Of a stretch of DNA of 64,000 nucleotides, positions 19,014 through 26,262 are shown in pieces. Position numbers and translations under genes: made by a program. The notes under the pieces are model-generated. The model saw only the letters and a list, made by a program, of their open reading frames with translations. It ran no database searches and had not been told where the DNA came from. Each line of letters opens with the position of its first letter. The stretch's first letter is position 1. Source of the DNA: JAKAAZ01 sp963817855 (GTDB lineage Bacteria > Acidobacteriota > Terriglobia > Terriglobales > Acidobacteriaceae); assembly GCA_963817855.1 (NCBI GenBank), contig CAWFQA010000004.1, positions 1 through 64,000 of the forward strand, written 5' to 3'.

Positions 19014-20852
19014 ATGGCCGACTTACCTGGCTCCAATACTACAATCCCCGCCGATGAGAAGCTGCCTAAGAAAAGCTTTTTCGGCGTTGCCCTGGAGCCG
19101 GAAGTCGTCAAAGTATCGGGTTACGCGGTGCTGGTCGGTCTGATCGGGGGACTTGTTGCGCAAGGTCTATTGGAACTGATCTACCTGTTTACCAACATTT
19201 TCTTTTATGGCAGGTTGTCGTTCGCCATCACCTCCCCGGCTCACAATCATCTTGGTCTGTGGGTCATCCTGATTCCTCCCATTGGCGGGTTGGTCGTCGG
19301 TTTTATGGTCCATTATTGGGAACCGACGCTGAAGGGTCATGGCATTCCGGAAGCGATGGAGGCTGTTCTTTTTGGGCAAAGCCGAATGCGTTTACGCGTT
19401 GCGCTCCTGAAGCCGCTCGCCACGGCATTCGCCATAGGAACGGGCGGACCGTTCGGAGCGGAAGGCCCTATCATTCAAACCGGAGCGGCCTTCGGGTCGT
19501 TGTTCGGGCAGGCCATCGGTCTCTCGCCGTATTACCGGCGTGTTTTGCTGGCTGCCGGGGCAGCGGCGGGCATGGCAGCCACGTTTACAGCCCCACTTGC
19601 GGGGATTCTGGTAGCAGTGGAGCTTTTGCTGTTTGAATTTCGCGCACGCTCCTTCATTCCAGTAGCGTTCGCCGCTGCTGTGGCCACGGGGGTGCGCATT
19701 CACTTTGCGGGGTGGACGCCGCTGTTTCCGACGCCCGCTTTTAAGCTCGTCAACATGAACGAATTATGGCTGTTCGCGCTGATGGGCATTTTGATGGGCA
19801 TGATCGGCATCGCCATGATTCGCTCCTTGTTCTGGCTGGAGGAATTCTTCGACCATTTGCCCCTTCGACGCCCACTGATCTGGGCGCCCGCCATTGGCGC
19901 ATTGATTCTCGGTGCGATCGGATACTTTTATCCGCAGGTGTTTGGCACGGGATACGACACGATTCGCAGCATGTTGAATGACCGCCTCACGGTAGCTAAC
20001 TTGATTGGCATTTCGGTGGCGAAGTTCTGGGCCTTGGTTATCTCTCTGGGCTCGGGAACCACGGGCGGCGTTTTTGCTCCATCATTGATTGTCGGCGGCG
20101 GAATTGGTGCCGTCTACGCGATGTTCTGGCACCATTTCTTTCCCCATTTCGTCAGCGACCCGGCCTTTTATTCGCTAGTGGCCATGGCGGCAGTCTTTGC
20201 CGGCATCGCGCGCGCACCGTTCACCAGCATTGTGTTTTTGTTTGAATTGAGCCACAATCCGAATTCCTTGTTGCCGCTTATCGTCTGCGTCATGGTTGCC
20301 GACGGATTCGTGCGCCTGTTCAGTCCAGACTCGATCATGACCGGCAAGCTAGTGAAGCGCGGACTGATTGTGTTGCAGGACTACTCCGTGCCAGTGCTGA
20401 TGCGTGCGCGAATTGACCAGGTCATGCATAAGAATTTCAGCGTCATTCCCGCGGACGCCGAGCTGAGGGCCGTCTTGCGCGACTTTGTTCCGCAAGGGCT
20501 GGATTTACTTCCCGTTGTCGAGTCGGATGGATCTCTCGTCGGCATCGTCGAGTCGCACGACCTTCTGCGGGTTGAGCCACCCGACCATCACTTCAAAATG
20601 CGGGAACTGGCGCGGAAGGATTACGTGTTGGCGCATCCTGGCGAACTGGTAGATCGGGTCAGCCGCAGCATGTTGTTGCAGGATGTCGAGAACGTGATCA
20701 TTGTAGAGCCGCACGGAATTTCAAAACCGATCGGAATCGCGCGCGCGAATGACATTCTGCAACTCCGGCGTTGGTTGGTAGACGAGGAAAGCAAGGGATT
20801 GCCCAGAGATTGGAAAGGCAACGGGAAGGAAAGGGGCCAAGGGATGAAATAG
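19014..20852 (+). CDS. ClC-family chloride channel/transporter with C-terminal CBS pair (second of two)
   Basis: A 612-aa paralogue of the preceding gene, clearly diverged rather than a recent copy. Motifs are closer to the canonical ones: GTGGPFGAEGPIIQTG with the gating Glu, and GSGTTGGVFAPSLIVGGGIG. A CBS pair fills about residues 455-590. A strong ribosome-binding site (CGGAGGTC) precedes the ATG. Tandem ClC genes behind a MarR regulator suggest coordinated anion or acid-stress control, but the differing filter loops hint at different ion selectivity or coupling. Confidence 0.93.
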   Translation: MADLPGSNTTIPADEKLPKKSFFGVALEPEVVKVSGYAVLVGLIGGLVAQGLLELIYLFTNIFFYGRLSFAITSPAHNHLGLWVILIPPIGGLVVGFMVHYWEPTLKGHGIPEAMEAVLFGQSRMRLRVALLKPLATAFAIGTGGPFGAEGPIIQTGAAFGSLFGQAIGLSPYYRRVLLAAGAAAGMAATFTAPLAGILVAVELLLFEFRARSFIPVAFAAAVATGVRIHFAGWTPLFPTPAFKLVNMNELWLFALMGILMGMIGIAMIRSLFWLEEFFDHLPLRRPLIWAPAIGALILGAIGYFYPQVFGTGYDTIRSMLNDRLTVANLIGISVAKFWALVISLGSGTTGGVFAPSLIVGGGIGAVYAMFWHHFFPHFVSDPAFYSLVAMAAVFAGIARAPFTSIVFLFELSHNPNSLLPLIVCVMVADGFVRLFSPDSIMTGKLVKRGLIVLQDYSVPVLMRARIDQVMHKNFSVIPADAELRAVLRDFVPQGLDLLPVVESDGSLVGIVESHDLLRVEPPDHHFKMRELARKDYVLAHPGELVDRVSRSMLLQDVENVIIVEPHGISKPIGIARANDILQLRRWLVDEESKGLPRDWKGNGKERGQGMK

Positions 20853-20916
20853 ATGGCGCAGGCGGCTCTCACCGGTTACTATGATTCGTTCCCCCGGTTC
20901 TTTCATTGAGGGTCGT

Positions 20917-21726
20917 ATGCCTTATCAAACGTTGTACATGACGGAGATGGACGACATCGTCACCATCACGTTCAATCGTTCCGAGCGCCGCAATGCGCTC
21001 ACTCCGCAGATGATTGATGAGCTGATCGCAACGTTGGACAGCTTGGCGGATCGCAATTCGGGTGTATTGATCTTGACCGGCAGGGGCCCTGCGTTTTGTG
21101 CGGGTCTCGATTTGGAGCATCTGCAGTCGCTGCTCAAAAACCCAACTCTACAGCATAATGTCGACGCAGACCGGATCGCAGTATTACTGCGCAGACTCTA
21201 TGACTTGCCGCTTCCAACCATCGCGGCGGTCAATGGACATGCGATTGCCGGCGGCATGGGGTTGGCCACGGTTTGCGACTTTACGCTGTCCGTCCCCGAA
21301 GCGAAATTCGGATACACAGAAGCACGAATCGGTTTCATTCCCGCAATTGTCTCCACATTTCTCACGCTGCAGGTTGGCGAAAAACATGCCAGAGATTTGC
21401 TGTTGACGGCTCGGCTGATTACGGCGGAAGAAGCGCAGCAGATGGGCCTGGTGAATGAAGTTGTGCGCGACTCCGGCCTGATGGAGCGAGCCTTGCGGCT
21501 GGCGCGTCAACTTCTAAAGAACAGTCCCGAATCTTTGCGCGCCACCAAGCAGTTGCTCTCCGCGCACGTGAAGGAGCGGCTCGATAGCCAGTTGAGGACG
21601 GCTGTCGAAACCAACGCAAATGCGCGCAGCAACGAGGATTTTCGCGAGGGAGTGTCCGCCTTTCTGGAACGACGCACGCCCCAGTGGCCTTCTCGAAAAC
21701 GCCGCAAAACCGTCAGCCAAATCTAA
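20917..21726 (+). CDS. enoyl-CoA hydratase/isomerase (crotonase family)
   Basis: Crotonase-fold enzyme of 269 aa. Features are ITFNRSERRNALTPQM, the oxyanion segment GRGPAFCAGLDLEHL, the second oxyanion loop NGHAIAGGMGLATVCDF and EARIGFIPAIVS, where the second catalytic Glu of hydratases would lie. Start 20917 (MPYQTLYMTE) is preferred to 20881 because GAGGG lies just upstream. With the carboxylase and HMG-CoA lyase genes nearby it may be a methylglutaconyl-CoA hydratase, but the family is too broad to assign. The thioesterase gene follows by 12 bases. Confidence 0.9.
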   Translation: MPYQTLYMTEMDDIVTITFNRSERRNALTPQMIDELIATLDSLADRNSGVLILTGRGPAFCAGLDLEHLQSLLKNPTLQHNVDADRIAVLLRRLYDLPLPTIAAVNGHAIAGGMGLATVCDFTLSVPEAKFGYTEARIGFIPAIVSTFLTLQVGEKHARDLLLTARLITAEEAQQMGLVNEVVRDSGLMERALRLARQLLKNSPESLRATKQLLSAHVKERLDSQLRTAVETNANARSNEDFREGVSAFLERRTPQWPSRKRRKTVSQI

Positions 21727-21738
21727 GGAGATCCACGC

Positions 21739-22170
21739 GTGAGCCACTCGAATTCCAGCGGGGATGGTGTGACAGGTGAGGTGCGCCTGCGCGTGCGCTA
21801 TGCGGAAACAGACCAGATGGGCGTCGTCTATTATTCCAATTTTCTGGTCTGGTTTGAAATTGGCCGCGTGGAATTACTGCGTCAGCTCGGCTTCGATTAC
21901 AAGACCATGGAAATTGAGGACGACTGTTTTATTCCGGTCGTCGAGGCGAATTGCCGATACAAAGCGCCGGCTCGTTACGACGATGAACTCATCATTGTCA
22001 CCCACGTGGCCGCTGTTCGAGGCGCGGTCCTGAAATTTCGCTATCAGGTGGTGCGTGTCAGCGACCAGCAGCTGCTCGCCGAAGGTGAAACCACTCACGT
22101 CGTCACCGACCACACTCTGACGAAACGTTCGCTCCCGGAAAAATATGTGCTGGCGCTCAAAGGCGAGTGA
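21739..22170 (+). CDS. YbgC/FadM-type acyl-CoA thioesterase (hotdog fold)
   Basis: Single hotdog-domain thioesterase of 143 aa, acting on acyl-CoA in the cytoplasm. The family signature is near the N-terminus: VRYAETDQMGVVYYSNFLVWFE, including the catalytic Asp region, followed by ANCRYKAPARYDDELIIVT. The start is GTG at 21739 with a very good AAGGAGA about nine bases upstream, inside the intergenic gap after the enoyl-CoA hydratase stop. The two genes are surely co-transcribed. An inverted repeat covers its stop codon. Confidence 0.92.
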   Translation: MSHSNSSGDGVTGEVRLRVRYAETDQMGVVYYSNFLVWFEIGRVELLRQLGFDYKTMEIEDDCFIPVVEANCRYKAPARYDDELIIVTHVAAVRGAVLKFRYQVVRVSDQQLLAEGETTHVVTDHTLTKRSLPEKYVLALKGE

Positions 22171-22206
22171 ACATTCGTTCTTGTCAAGCCAGCCATTTGA
22201 GCGCCA
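22151..22206. terminator. 11-base perfect inverted repeat between convergent genes
   Basis: TGGCGCTCAAA (22151-22161) and TTTGAGCGCCA (22196-22206) are perfect reverse complements separated by 34 bases. The left arm is within the end of the thioesterase gene, and the right arm lies just beyond the end of the convergent VOC gene. It may be a bidirectional terminator, though the loop is long and no strong T-run follows. Confidence 0.4.
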
Positions 22207-22221
22207 ACACGCGATTCGGTC

Positions 22222-22623
22222 CTACTCGCAGTTGATCATCCAAGGAATGCCGAACGCATCCGTAAACATTGCGAACCGCTTCGCCCAAAAAGTTTGCTGA
22301 ATCTTCATAAGCACGTTTCCGTTGGCCGACAAAGCGGCGTAGACCCTCTCCGCTTCGGCAGCGTCCTGCAGGTTCAGTGACACCGAAAATCCCTGCGGCG
22401 CTTGATAGCGGCCTTCAGGCGCGTCGGAACCCATCAGCACAGTTGTGCCGACCTTCATGCGGATGTGCATCACTTTATTTCGCCACTCCGGCGGCAGTTG
22501 GTTCTCCATTGGAGAGCCGGCAAAGGTGTGGATCGCTTCGATTTTTCCGCCGAGGTGCTGTTCGTAGAACTTGAACGCCTCCTCGCAATTGCCATTGAAA
22601 TTCAGATATGGATTCAGATCCAT
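22222..22623 (-). CDS. VOC-family (PhnB-like) glyoxalase-fold protein
   Basis: 133-aa vicinal-oxygen-chelate fold protein of the PhnB/3-demethylubiquinone methyltransferase-like group. It begins MDLNPYLNFNGNCEEAFKFY and contains MHIRMKVGTTVLMGSDAPEG and ends MFTDAFGIPWMINCE, all typical. Such proteins bind small ligands or antibiotics and are often part of stress or detoxification sets; the exact role is unknown. Start 22623 has GAGGAG at good spacing. It is the last gene of a minus-strand run that begins with hxlR at 25.6 kb. Confidence 0.88.
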   Translation of the reverse strand: MDLNPYLNFNGNCEEAFKFYEQHLGGKIEAIHTFAGSPMENQLPPEWRNKVMHIRMKVGTTVLMGSDAPEGRYQAPQGFSVSLNLQDAAEAERVYAALSANGNVLMKIQQTFWAKRFAMFTDAFGIPWMINCE

Positions 22624-22662
22624 GAGTTTCTCCTCGTATGACAAAACTTGGAATGCTCAGAC

Positions 22663-23049
22663 TTATTTCTCAACTGCCCTAGATACGAATAAGGGTGCAA
22701 AATAATCGCGCAGTCTCCACACCAAAATCAGCCATAGAATGGTCGCCACCAGGCCCAAAGGCAAACCGCTCGGTTGCATGGTGATATGGAAAACGAGGAT
22801 GTTGTAGAGCACGGGCGCTAGCAGTGCCAGCGCGAGCGGTACAAAGCGGTTGACCAGCAGCAGCGCGCCCGCGATCACCTGCACTCCAGAAACGAAATAC
22901 ACGAAGTGGCTCGCCATGAGTGTGCTGAGAAAGGTCCCAGCCAGGCCTGGGGGCAGCGGACCGTGCATAAAATTGAGAAACCCATTCAGGCCGAAGACAA
23001 AGAACATCAGCCCCAGCAGAATGCGAGCGATGATCGCGACTATTTTCAT
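22663..23049 (-). CDS. DoxX-family membrane protein
   Basis: 128-aa protein with four hydrophobic segments (ARILLGLMFFVFGLNGFLNF near the N-terminus), matching the DoxX/DoxD-like family whose members are linked to redox or thiosulfate chemistry in some organisms; the function here is not known. Start 23049 (MKIVAIIARI) has CGGAGAG just upstream. It sits between two VOC genes, 39 bases before the downstream one. The combination of HxlR, VOC and DoxX is common in bacterial stress clusters. Confidence 0.85.
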   Translation of the reverse strand: MKIVAIIARILLGLMFFVFGLNGFLNFMHGPLPPGLAGTFLSTLMASHFVYFVSGVQVIAGALLLVNRFVPLALALLAPVLYNILVFHITMQPSGLPLGLVATILWLILVWRLRDYFAPLFVSRAVEK

Positions 23050-23194
23050 TCGAGCTCTCCGTACCAACTGTTTTGAATTTGCCGCCCGCGATTCACTTCA
23101 ATCGTGGTGAAGGCAGACTCAGGAGATGTTTCCAATCGGCGCTCGGATGAAATAAATCTTCAGGTGACGCTCGCAAGTCGAAATCATCGACGCG

Positions 23195-23668
23195 TCAGGC
23201 GTGGTCGTATGCATCCTGCAAAGTCTGAATGTCGAGTTTGACCATTTTCATCATCGCGCGCATGGTTGCTGCTGATTTGGCAGGGTCGCTTCCGTGCAGC
23301 AATTTCCACAAAACGGAGGGAACGATTTGCCACGTGACCCCGAATTTGTCATGCAGCCAGCCACATTGGTGGATTCCTCCGCCTTCGGAAAGCTTCTCCC
23401 AGAGCTCGTCGACTTCCTCCTGCGTCTCGCAATTGACGAAGAATGAGATCGCTGGAGAGAAGGTAAACTGCGGTCCGCCGTTGAGGGCGTAAAAAGACTG
23501 TCCGTCGAGGTCGAATGTGACCGACATGACCGATCCCTTCGGTCCGGGGCCGGCGTCGTCATATCGAGTCACTGCGCCAACCTTTGAGTTTTTGAAGACT
23601 GAGACGTAGAAATTCATTGCCTCTTCGGCTTTGCCATCGAACCATAAGAACGGTGTAATTTTCTGCAT
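23195..23668 (-). CDS. VOC-family PhnB-like protein (second copy type)
   Basis: 157-aa glyoxalase-fold protein of the PhnB group: MQKITPFLWFDGKAEEAMNF, then MSVTFDLDGQSFYALNGGPQ, WLHDKFGVTWQIVPSVL and a C-terminal helix region MRAMMKMVKLDIQTLQDAY. This is the larger PhnB subtype, distinct from the 133-aa protein at 22222, so the pair is not a recent duplication. It lies 67 bases downstream of the ubiquitin-like gene on the same strand and could be part of the same transcript. Substrate unknown. Confidence 0.9.
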   Translation of the reverse strand: MQKITPFLWFDGKAEEAMNFYVSVFKNSKVGAVTRYDDAGPGPKGSVMSVTFDLDGQSFYALNGGPQFTFSPAISFFVNCETQEEVDELWEKLSEGGGIHQCGWLHDKFGVTWQIVPSVLWKLLHGSDPAKSAATMRAMMKMVKLDIQTLQDAYDHA

Positions 23669-23735
23669 GTCGATTCTCCAGCAGGTGATCTTGTCCGGTG
23701 GTCTCCTTCAATTCGTCTCGTGCGAAGCCGCGCGC

Positions 23736-24041
23736 CTATCCGCCGGCGATCGCTCCCAGAACAATCAAGGGTTCTTTTCCCTGAACAATCTCTTCCGGCA
23801 ATGGATCGTCCGGTGAATTATGCGACAGGTCTTCCTGGCAGGCAAAGAACCGCAGGAACGGGCGGCGCTGATGTGTGACCTGATCGCGAATGGTTCCGCG
23901 CAGCATGGGATAGCGAGCTTCCAGCGCATCGATGGCCGCGCCAAGTGTCGCTATCCCCTCCACCTCCACAGTCACTTCGCGGCCCACACCTGCCAGTGTT
24001 CGCAAATGCGCCGGCAATTCGATTCGAACCGTCGCCGTCAT
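23736..24041 (-). CDS. MoaD/ThiS-family ubiquitin-like protein
   Basis: 101-aa beta-grasp protein: MTATVRIELPAHLRTLAGVG at the N-terminus and the C-terminal di-glycine in VLGAIAGG. An exposed GG tail is the hallmark of sulfur carriers or small modifiers that an E1-like enzyme adenylates. The start at 24041 overlaps the propeller gene's stop (ATGA, 24038-24041), so translation is probably coupled. No molybdopterin or thiamine genes are near. An E1-like ThiF/MoeB gene exists 29 kb away at 52976. It could act as sulfur carrier or protein tag; the true partner is unknown. Confidence 0.85.
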   Translation of the reverse strand: MTATVRIELPAHLRTLAGVGREVTVEVEGIATLGAAIDALEARYPMLRGTIRDQVTHQRRPFLRFFACQEDLSHNSPDDPLPEEIVQGKEPLIVLGAIAGG

Positions 24042-25153
24042 CGCAGCGTCTGGACCTCCACAGAAAGGACCGCGGGAAGGTCGCGCACAATTGGGCTCCA
24101 ACTGTCGCCGGCATCGGCGGAGCAATAAACCTGGCCACCCGTTGTGCCGAAGTACACGCCGCAGTCGTCGAGCGAATCCACCGACATGGCATCGCGCAGC
24201 ACGTTGACATAACAGTTTTGCTGCGGCAGGCCCTTGGACATTGCCTCCCATTCATTGCCGCCGGTACGGCTGCGATGCACTTGTAGCTTGCCGTCGATTG
24301 GATAGTGTTCGGAGTCGCTCTTGATCGGCACCACGTACAGTGTTTCCGGTTCGTGCGCATGTACATCAATCGCAAATCCAAAATCGGTCGGCAGATTCCC
24401 GCTGACCTCCTGCCAGGTATCGCCACCATTGTCGCTGCGCATCACGTCCCAGTGCTTCTGCATGAACAATACATTCGGGCGTGAGGGGTGCATCGCGATG
24501 TGATGCACGCAATGTCCCACTTCGGCATTCGGGTCGGGGATGTACTGCGAGTGCAGGCCGCGATTGATCGGCTTCCATGTCTCGCCACCATCGTCGGTAC
24601 GAAATGCGCCCGCCGCGGAGATCGCGATGTAAATGCGGCTGGGGTTTTCCGGGTCAAGCAGGATGGTATGCAGGCAGAGTCCGCCCGCACCCGGCTGCCA
24701 TCGCGGCCCAGTGCCGTGCTTGCGCAGTCCAGAAAGCTCCTGCCATGATTGAGCACCATCGGTCGAGCGGAACAGCGCGCCATCTTCCACGCCGGCGTAT
24801 ACGGTGTCAGGATCGGTCAGCGAGGGCTCCAGATGCCACACTCGCTTGAACTCCCATGGATGCGGGGTTCCGTCGTACCACTGATGAGTTCCGGGAACGC
24901 CGTCATAGACAAATTTGTTATTCATGGGCTCCCAGGTTTTTCCGCCATCGTTGGAGCGCTGAATCAACTGGCCAAACCATCCACTGGTTTGCGACGCATA
25001 CACGCGATTGGGATCGACCGGCGATCCTTTCAGGTGATACATCTCCCAGCCACCGAAGTGCGGGCCGCTGACCTCCCAATTCTTCCTTTTTCCGTCCGCG
25101 GTCAAAACGAACGCACCTTTTCTTGTACCCACCAATACGCGTACACTGCTCAT
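24038..25153 (-). CDS. Asp-box (BNR/sialidase-like) beta-propeller protein
   Basis: 371-aa propeller without a signal peptide. At least five Asp-box type turns are visible: SNDGGKTWEP, STDGAQSWQE, TDDGGETWKP, SDNGGDTWQE and SADAGDSWSP. The N-terminus reads MSSVRVLVGTRKGAFVLTAD. It resembles proteins annotated as exo-alpha-sialidase or WD40/BNR-like, but sialidase active-site residues were not recognised, so enzymatic activity is doubtful. It is translationally coupled on both sides: its ATG overlaps the hxlR stop (ATGA, 25150-25153) and its stop overlaps the ubiquitin-like start. This suggests the three products are made together, and perhaps that the propeller and small modifier interact. 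Confidence 0.88.
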   Translation of the reverse strand: MSSVRVLVGTRKGAFVLTADGKRKNWEVSGPHFGGWEMYHLKGSPVDPNRVYASQTSGWFGQLIQRSNDGGKTWEPMNNKFVYDGVPGTHQWYDGTPHPWEFKRVWHLEPSLTDPDTVYAGVEDGALFRSTDGAQSWQELSGLRKHGTGPRWQPGAGGLCLHTILLDPENPSRIYIAISAAGAFRTDDGGETWKPINRGLHSQYIPDPNAEVGHCVHHIAMHPSRPNVLFMQKHWDVMRSDNGGDTWQEVSGNLPTDFGFAIDVHAHEPETLYVVPIKSDSEHYPIDGKLQVHRSRTGGNEWEAMSKGLPQQNCYVNVLRDAMSVDSLDDCGVYFGTTGGQVYCSADAGDSWSPIVRDLPAVLSVEVQTLR

Positions 25154-25644
25154 CCTTTTTTCCTTTCATTGCTCCTGGTTGATTTATCTTGCGGCATTTC
25201 GGCAAAGCGAGGAATCAGGGGAGTCGGATCGCGTTCCCGCCAACGTTTGTAGGTCTCGGCGAGCACTTGTTGGCGACAGTTTTCCATTTGCACAATTAAA
25301 GCGCATGGCGCCGCAGTCGATTCATACTTCGCCCCCCAGATCAGCAATTCCAGCATTGCGGGCGCCAGATCAATGCCTTTCTGGGTCAGCCGATAATTCA
25401 GCCGTCGCGCATCGGTCTCATCCGGCTCGGTCAACACAATGCCGGCAGCCTCAAGCGTTCGTAGCCGGTCGGAAAGAACGTTGGAAGAAATACCTTCGCC
25501 TGACTCCTGAAATTCCTTGAACGTGCGATAACCGCGGACCATCATATCGCGAATGATCAGCAGCGACCAGCGATCGCCGAATTGCTCCAGCGACATGCTG
25601 ACCGGACAACCGGATCGAAATCGTGATTTTGATTTTTCAGCCAT
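25150..25644 (-). CDS. HxlR-family transcriptional regulator
   Basis: 164-aa winged-helix regulator of the HxlR/YodB type. The N-terminal cysteine in FRSGCPVSMSLEQFGDRWSL (C13) is the residue that senses thiol-reactive compounds in several members. The helix-turn-helix and wing are at about 20-100 (TFKEFQESGEGISSNVLSDR, DARRLNYRLTQKG). ATG 25644 (MAEKSKS) is chosen because the alternative ATG at 25680 lies within a palindrome that looks like its operator. The C-terminal extension beyond residue 110 is longer than usual. Its stop overlaps the propeller start. Autoregulation in response to electrophile or oxidative stress is inferred. Confidence 0.9.
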   Translation of the reverse strand: MAEKSKSRFRSGCPVSMSLEQFGDRWSLLIIRDMMVRGYRTFKEFQESGEGISSNVLSDRLRTLEAAGIVLTEPDETDARRLNYRLTQKGIDLAPAMLELLIWGAKYESTAAPCALIVQMENCRQQVLAETYKRWRERDPTPLIPRFAEMPQDKSTRSNERKKG

Positions 25645-25663
25645 GAGGCGGCGCAACACTTTA

Positions 25664-25725
25664 TTACTTGCAAAATGCAAGTAATGTGAAAAAAAGTAGC
25701 AAGTTTACTTGCAAATGACAAGTGA
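25664..25725 (-). promoter_or_regulatory. twin palindromes (HxlR operator candidates)
   Basis: Site 1 at 25664-25684 is perfect: TTACTTGCA-AAA-TGCAAGTAA. Site 2 at 25705-25725 is TTACTTGCA-AAT-GACAAGTGA, with two mismatches. Their centres are 41 bases apart, close to four helical turns, so two dimers would bind the same face. They lie 20-81 bases upstream of the hxlR start and are the strongest operator candidates in the window. Confidence 0.75.
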
Positions 25726-25800
25726 ATGTTTCGGGAATTTTCCACAGAAAACTGCGGCTAGGTGGCGCAGGGAACGGGAGAAGTGTGAAACAGTCGCCCG

Positions 25801-26241
25801 CTAAGCGGTCACGCCACGCGGCTTGACGTTTTCGCGGATAAACTCCACGGTGGTTTCGAGCGGGGTGCCCGGACCAAAGATGGCGGCGACGCCTTGCTGC
25901 TTTAGAAAATCAATATCCTGTGCGGGAATGGTGCCGCCCAATACGACCAGAATGTCGTCCGCACCGCGTTCCTTCAACAGAGTCATCAGGCGAGGCACAA
26001 TGGCATTGTGCGCGCCGGAAAGTATGCTGAGCCCGATGCATTGCACATCTTCCTGGATGGAAGCGTTGACGATCATTTCCGGCGTCTGGCGCAGGCCGGT
26101 GTAGATGACTTCCATGCCGGCATCCCGCAGCGCGCGGGCGATCACCTTGGCGCCGCGATCATGACCGTCAAGGCCAGGCTTGGCGACGAGCACGCGGATG
26201 GGAAATTCGTGTTCCGACTTAGCGCTTGGGTTGGATGTCAA
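25801..26241 (-). CDS. methylmalonyl-CoA mutase small (cobalamin-binding) subunit
   Basis: 146-aa B12-binding domain. The base-off cobalamin motif DGHDRG (25-30, DxHxxG) is present, with SGAHNA and VLGGTIPAQD further on, as in mutase C-terminal domains. It follows the catalytic subunit by 21 bases on the same strand. Together they convert methylmalonyl-CoA to succinyl-CoA, at the end of propionate, valine, isoleucine and odd-chain lipid breakdown. A split two-gene architecture like archaeal and some bacterial mutases, rather than the single long chain of E. coli. Confidence 0.93.
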   Translation of the reverse strand: MTSNPSAKSEHEFPIRVLVAKPGLDGHDRGAKVIARALRDAGMEVIYTGLRQTPEMIVNASIQEDVQCIGLSILSGAHNAIVPRLMTLLKERGADDILVVLGGTIPAQDIDFLKQQGVAAIFGPGTPLETTVEFIRENVKPRGVTA

Positions 26242-26262
26242 AGGCTTCCTCGCACAATTCCG

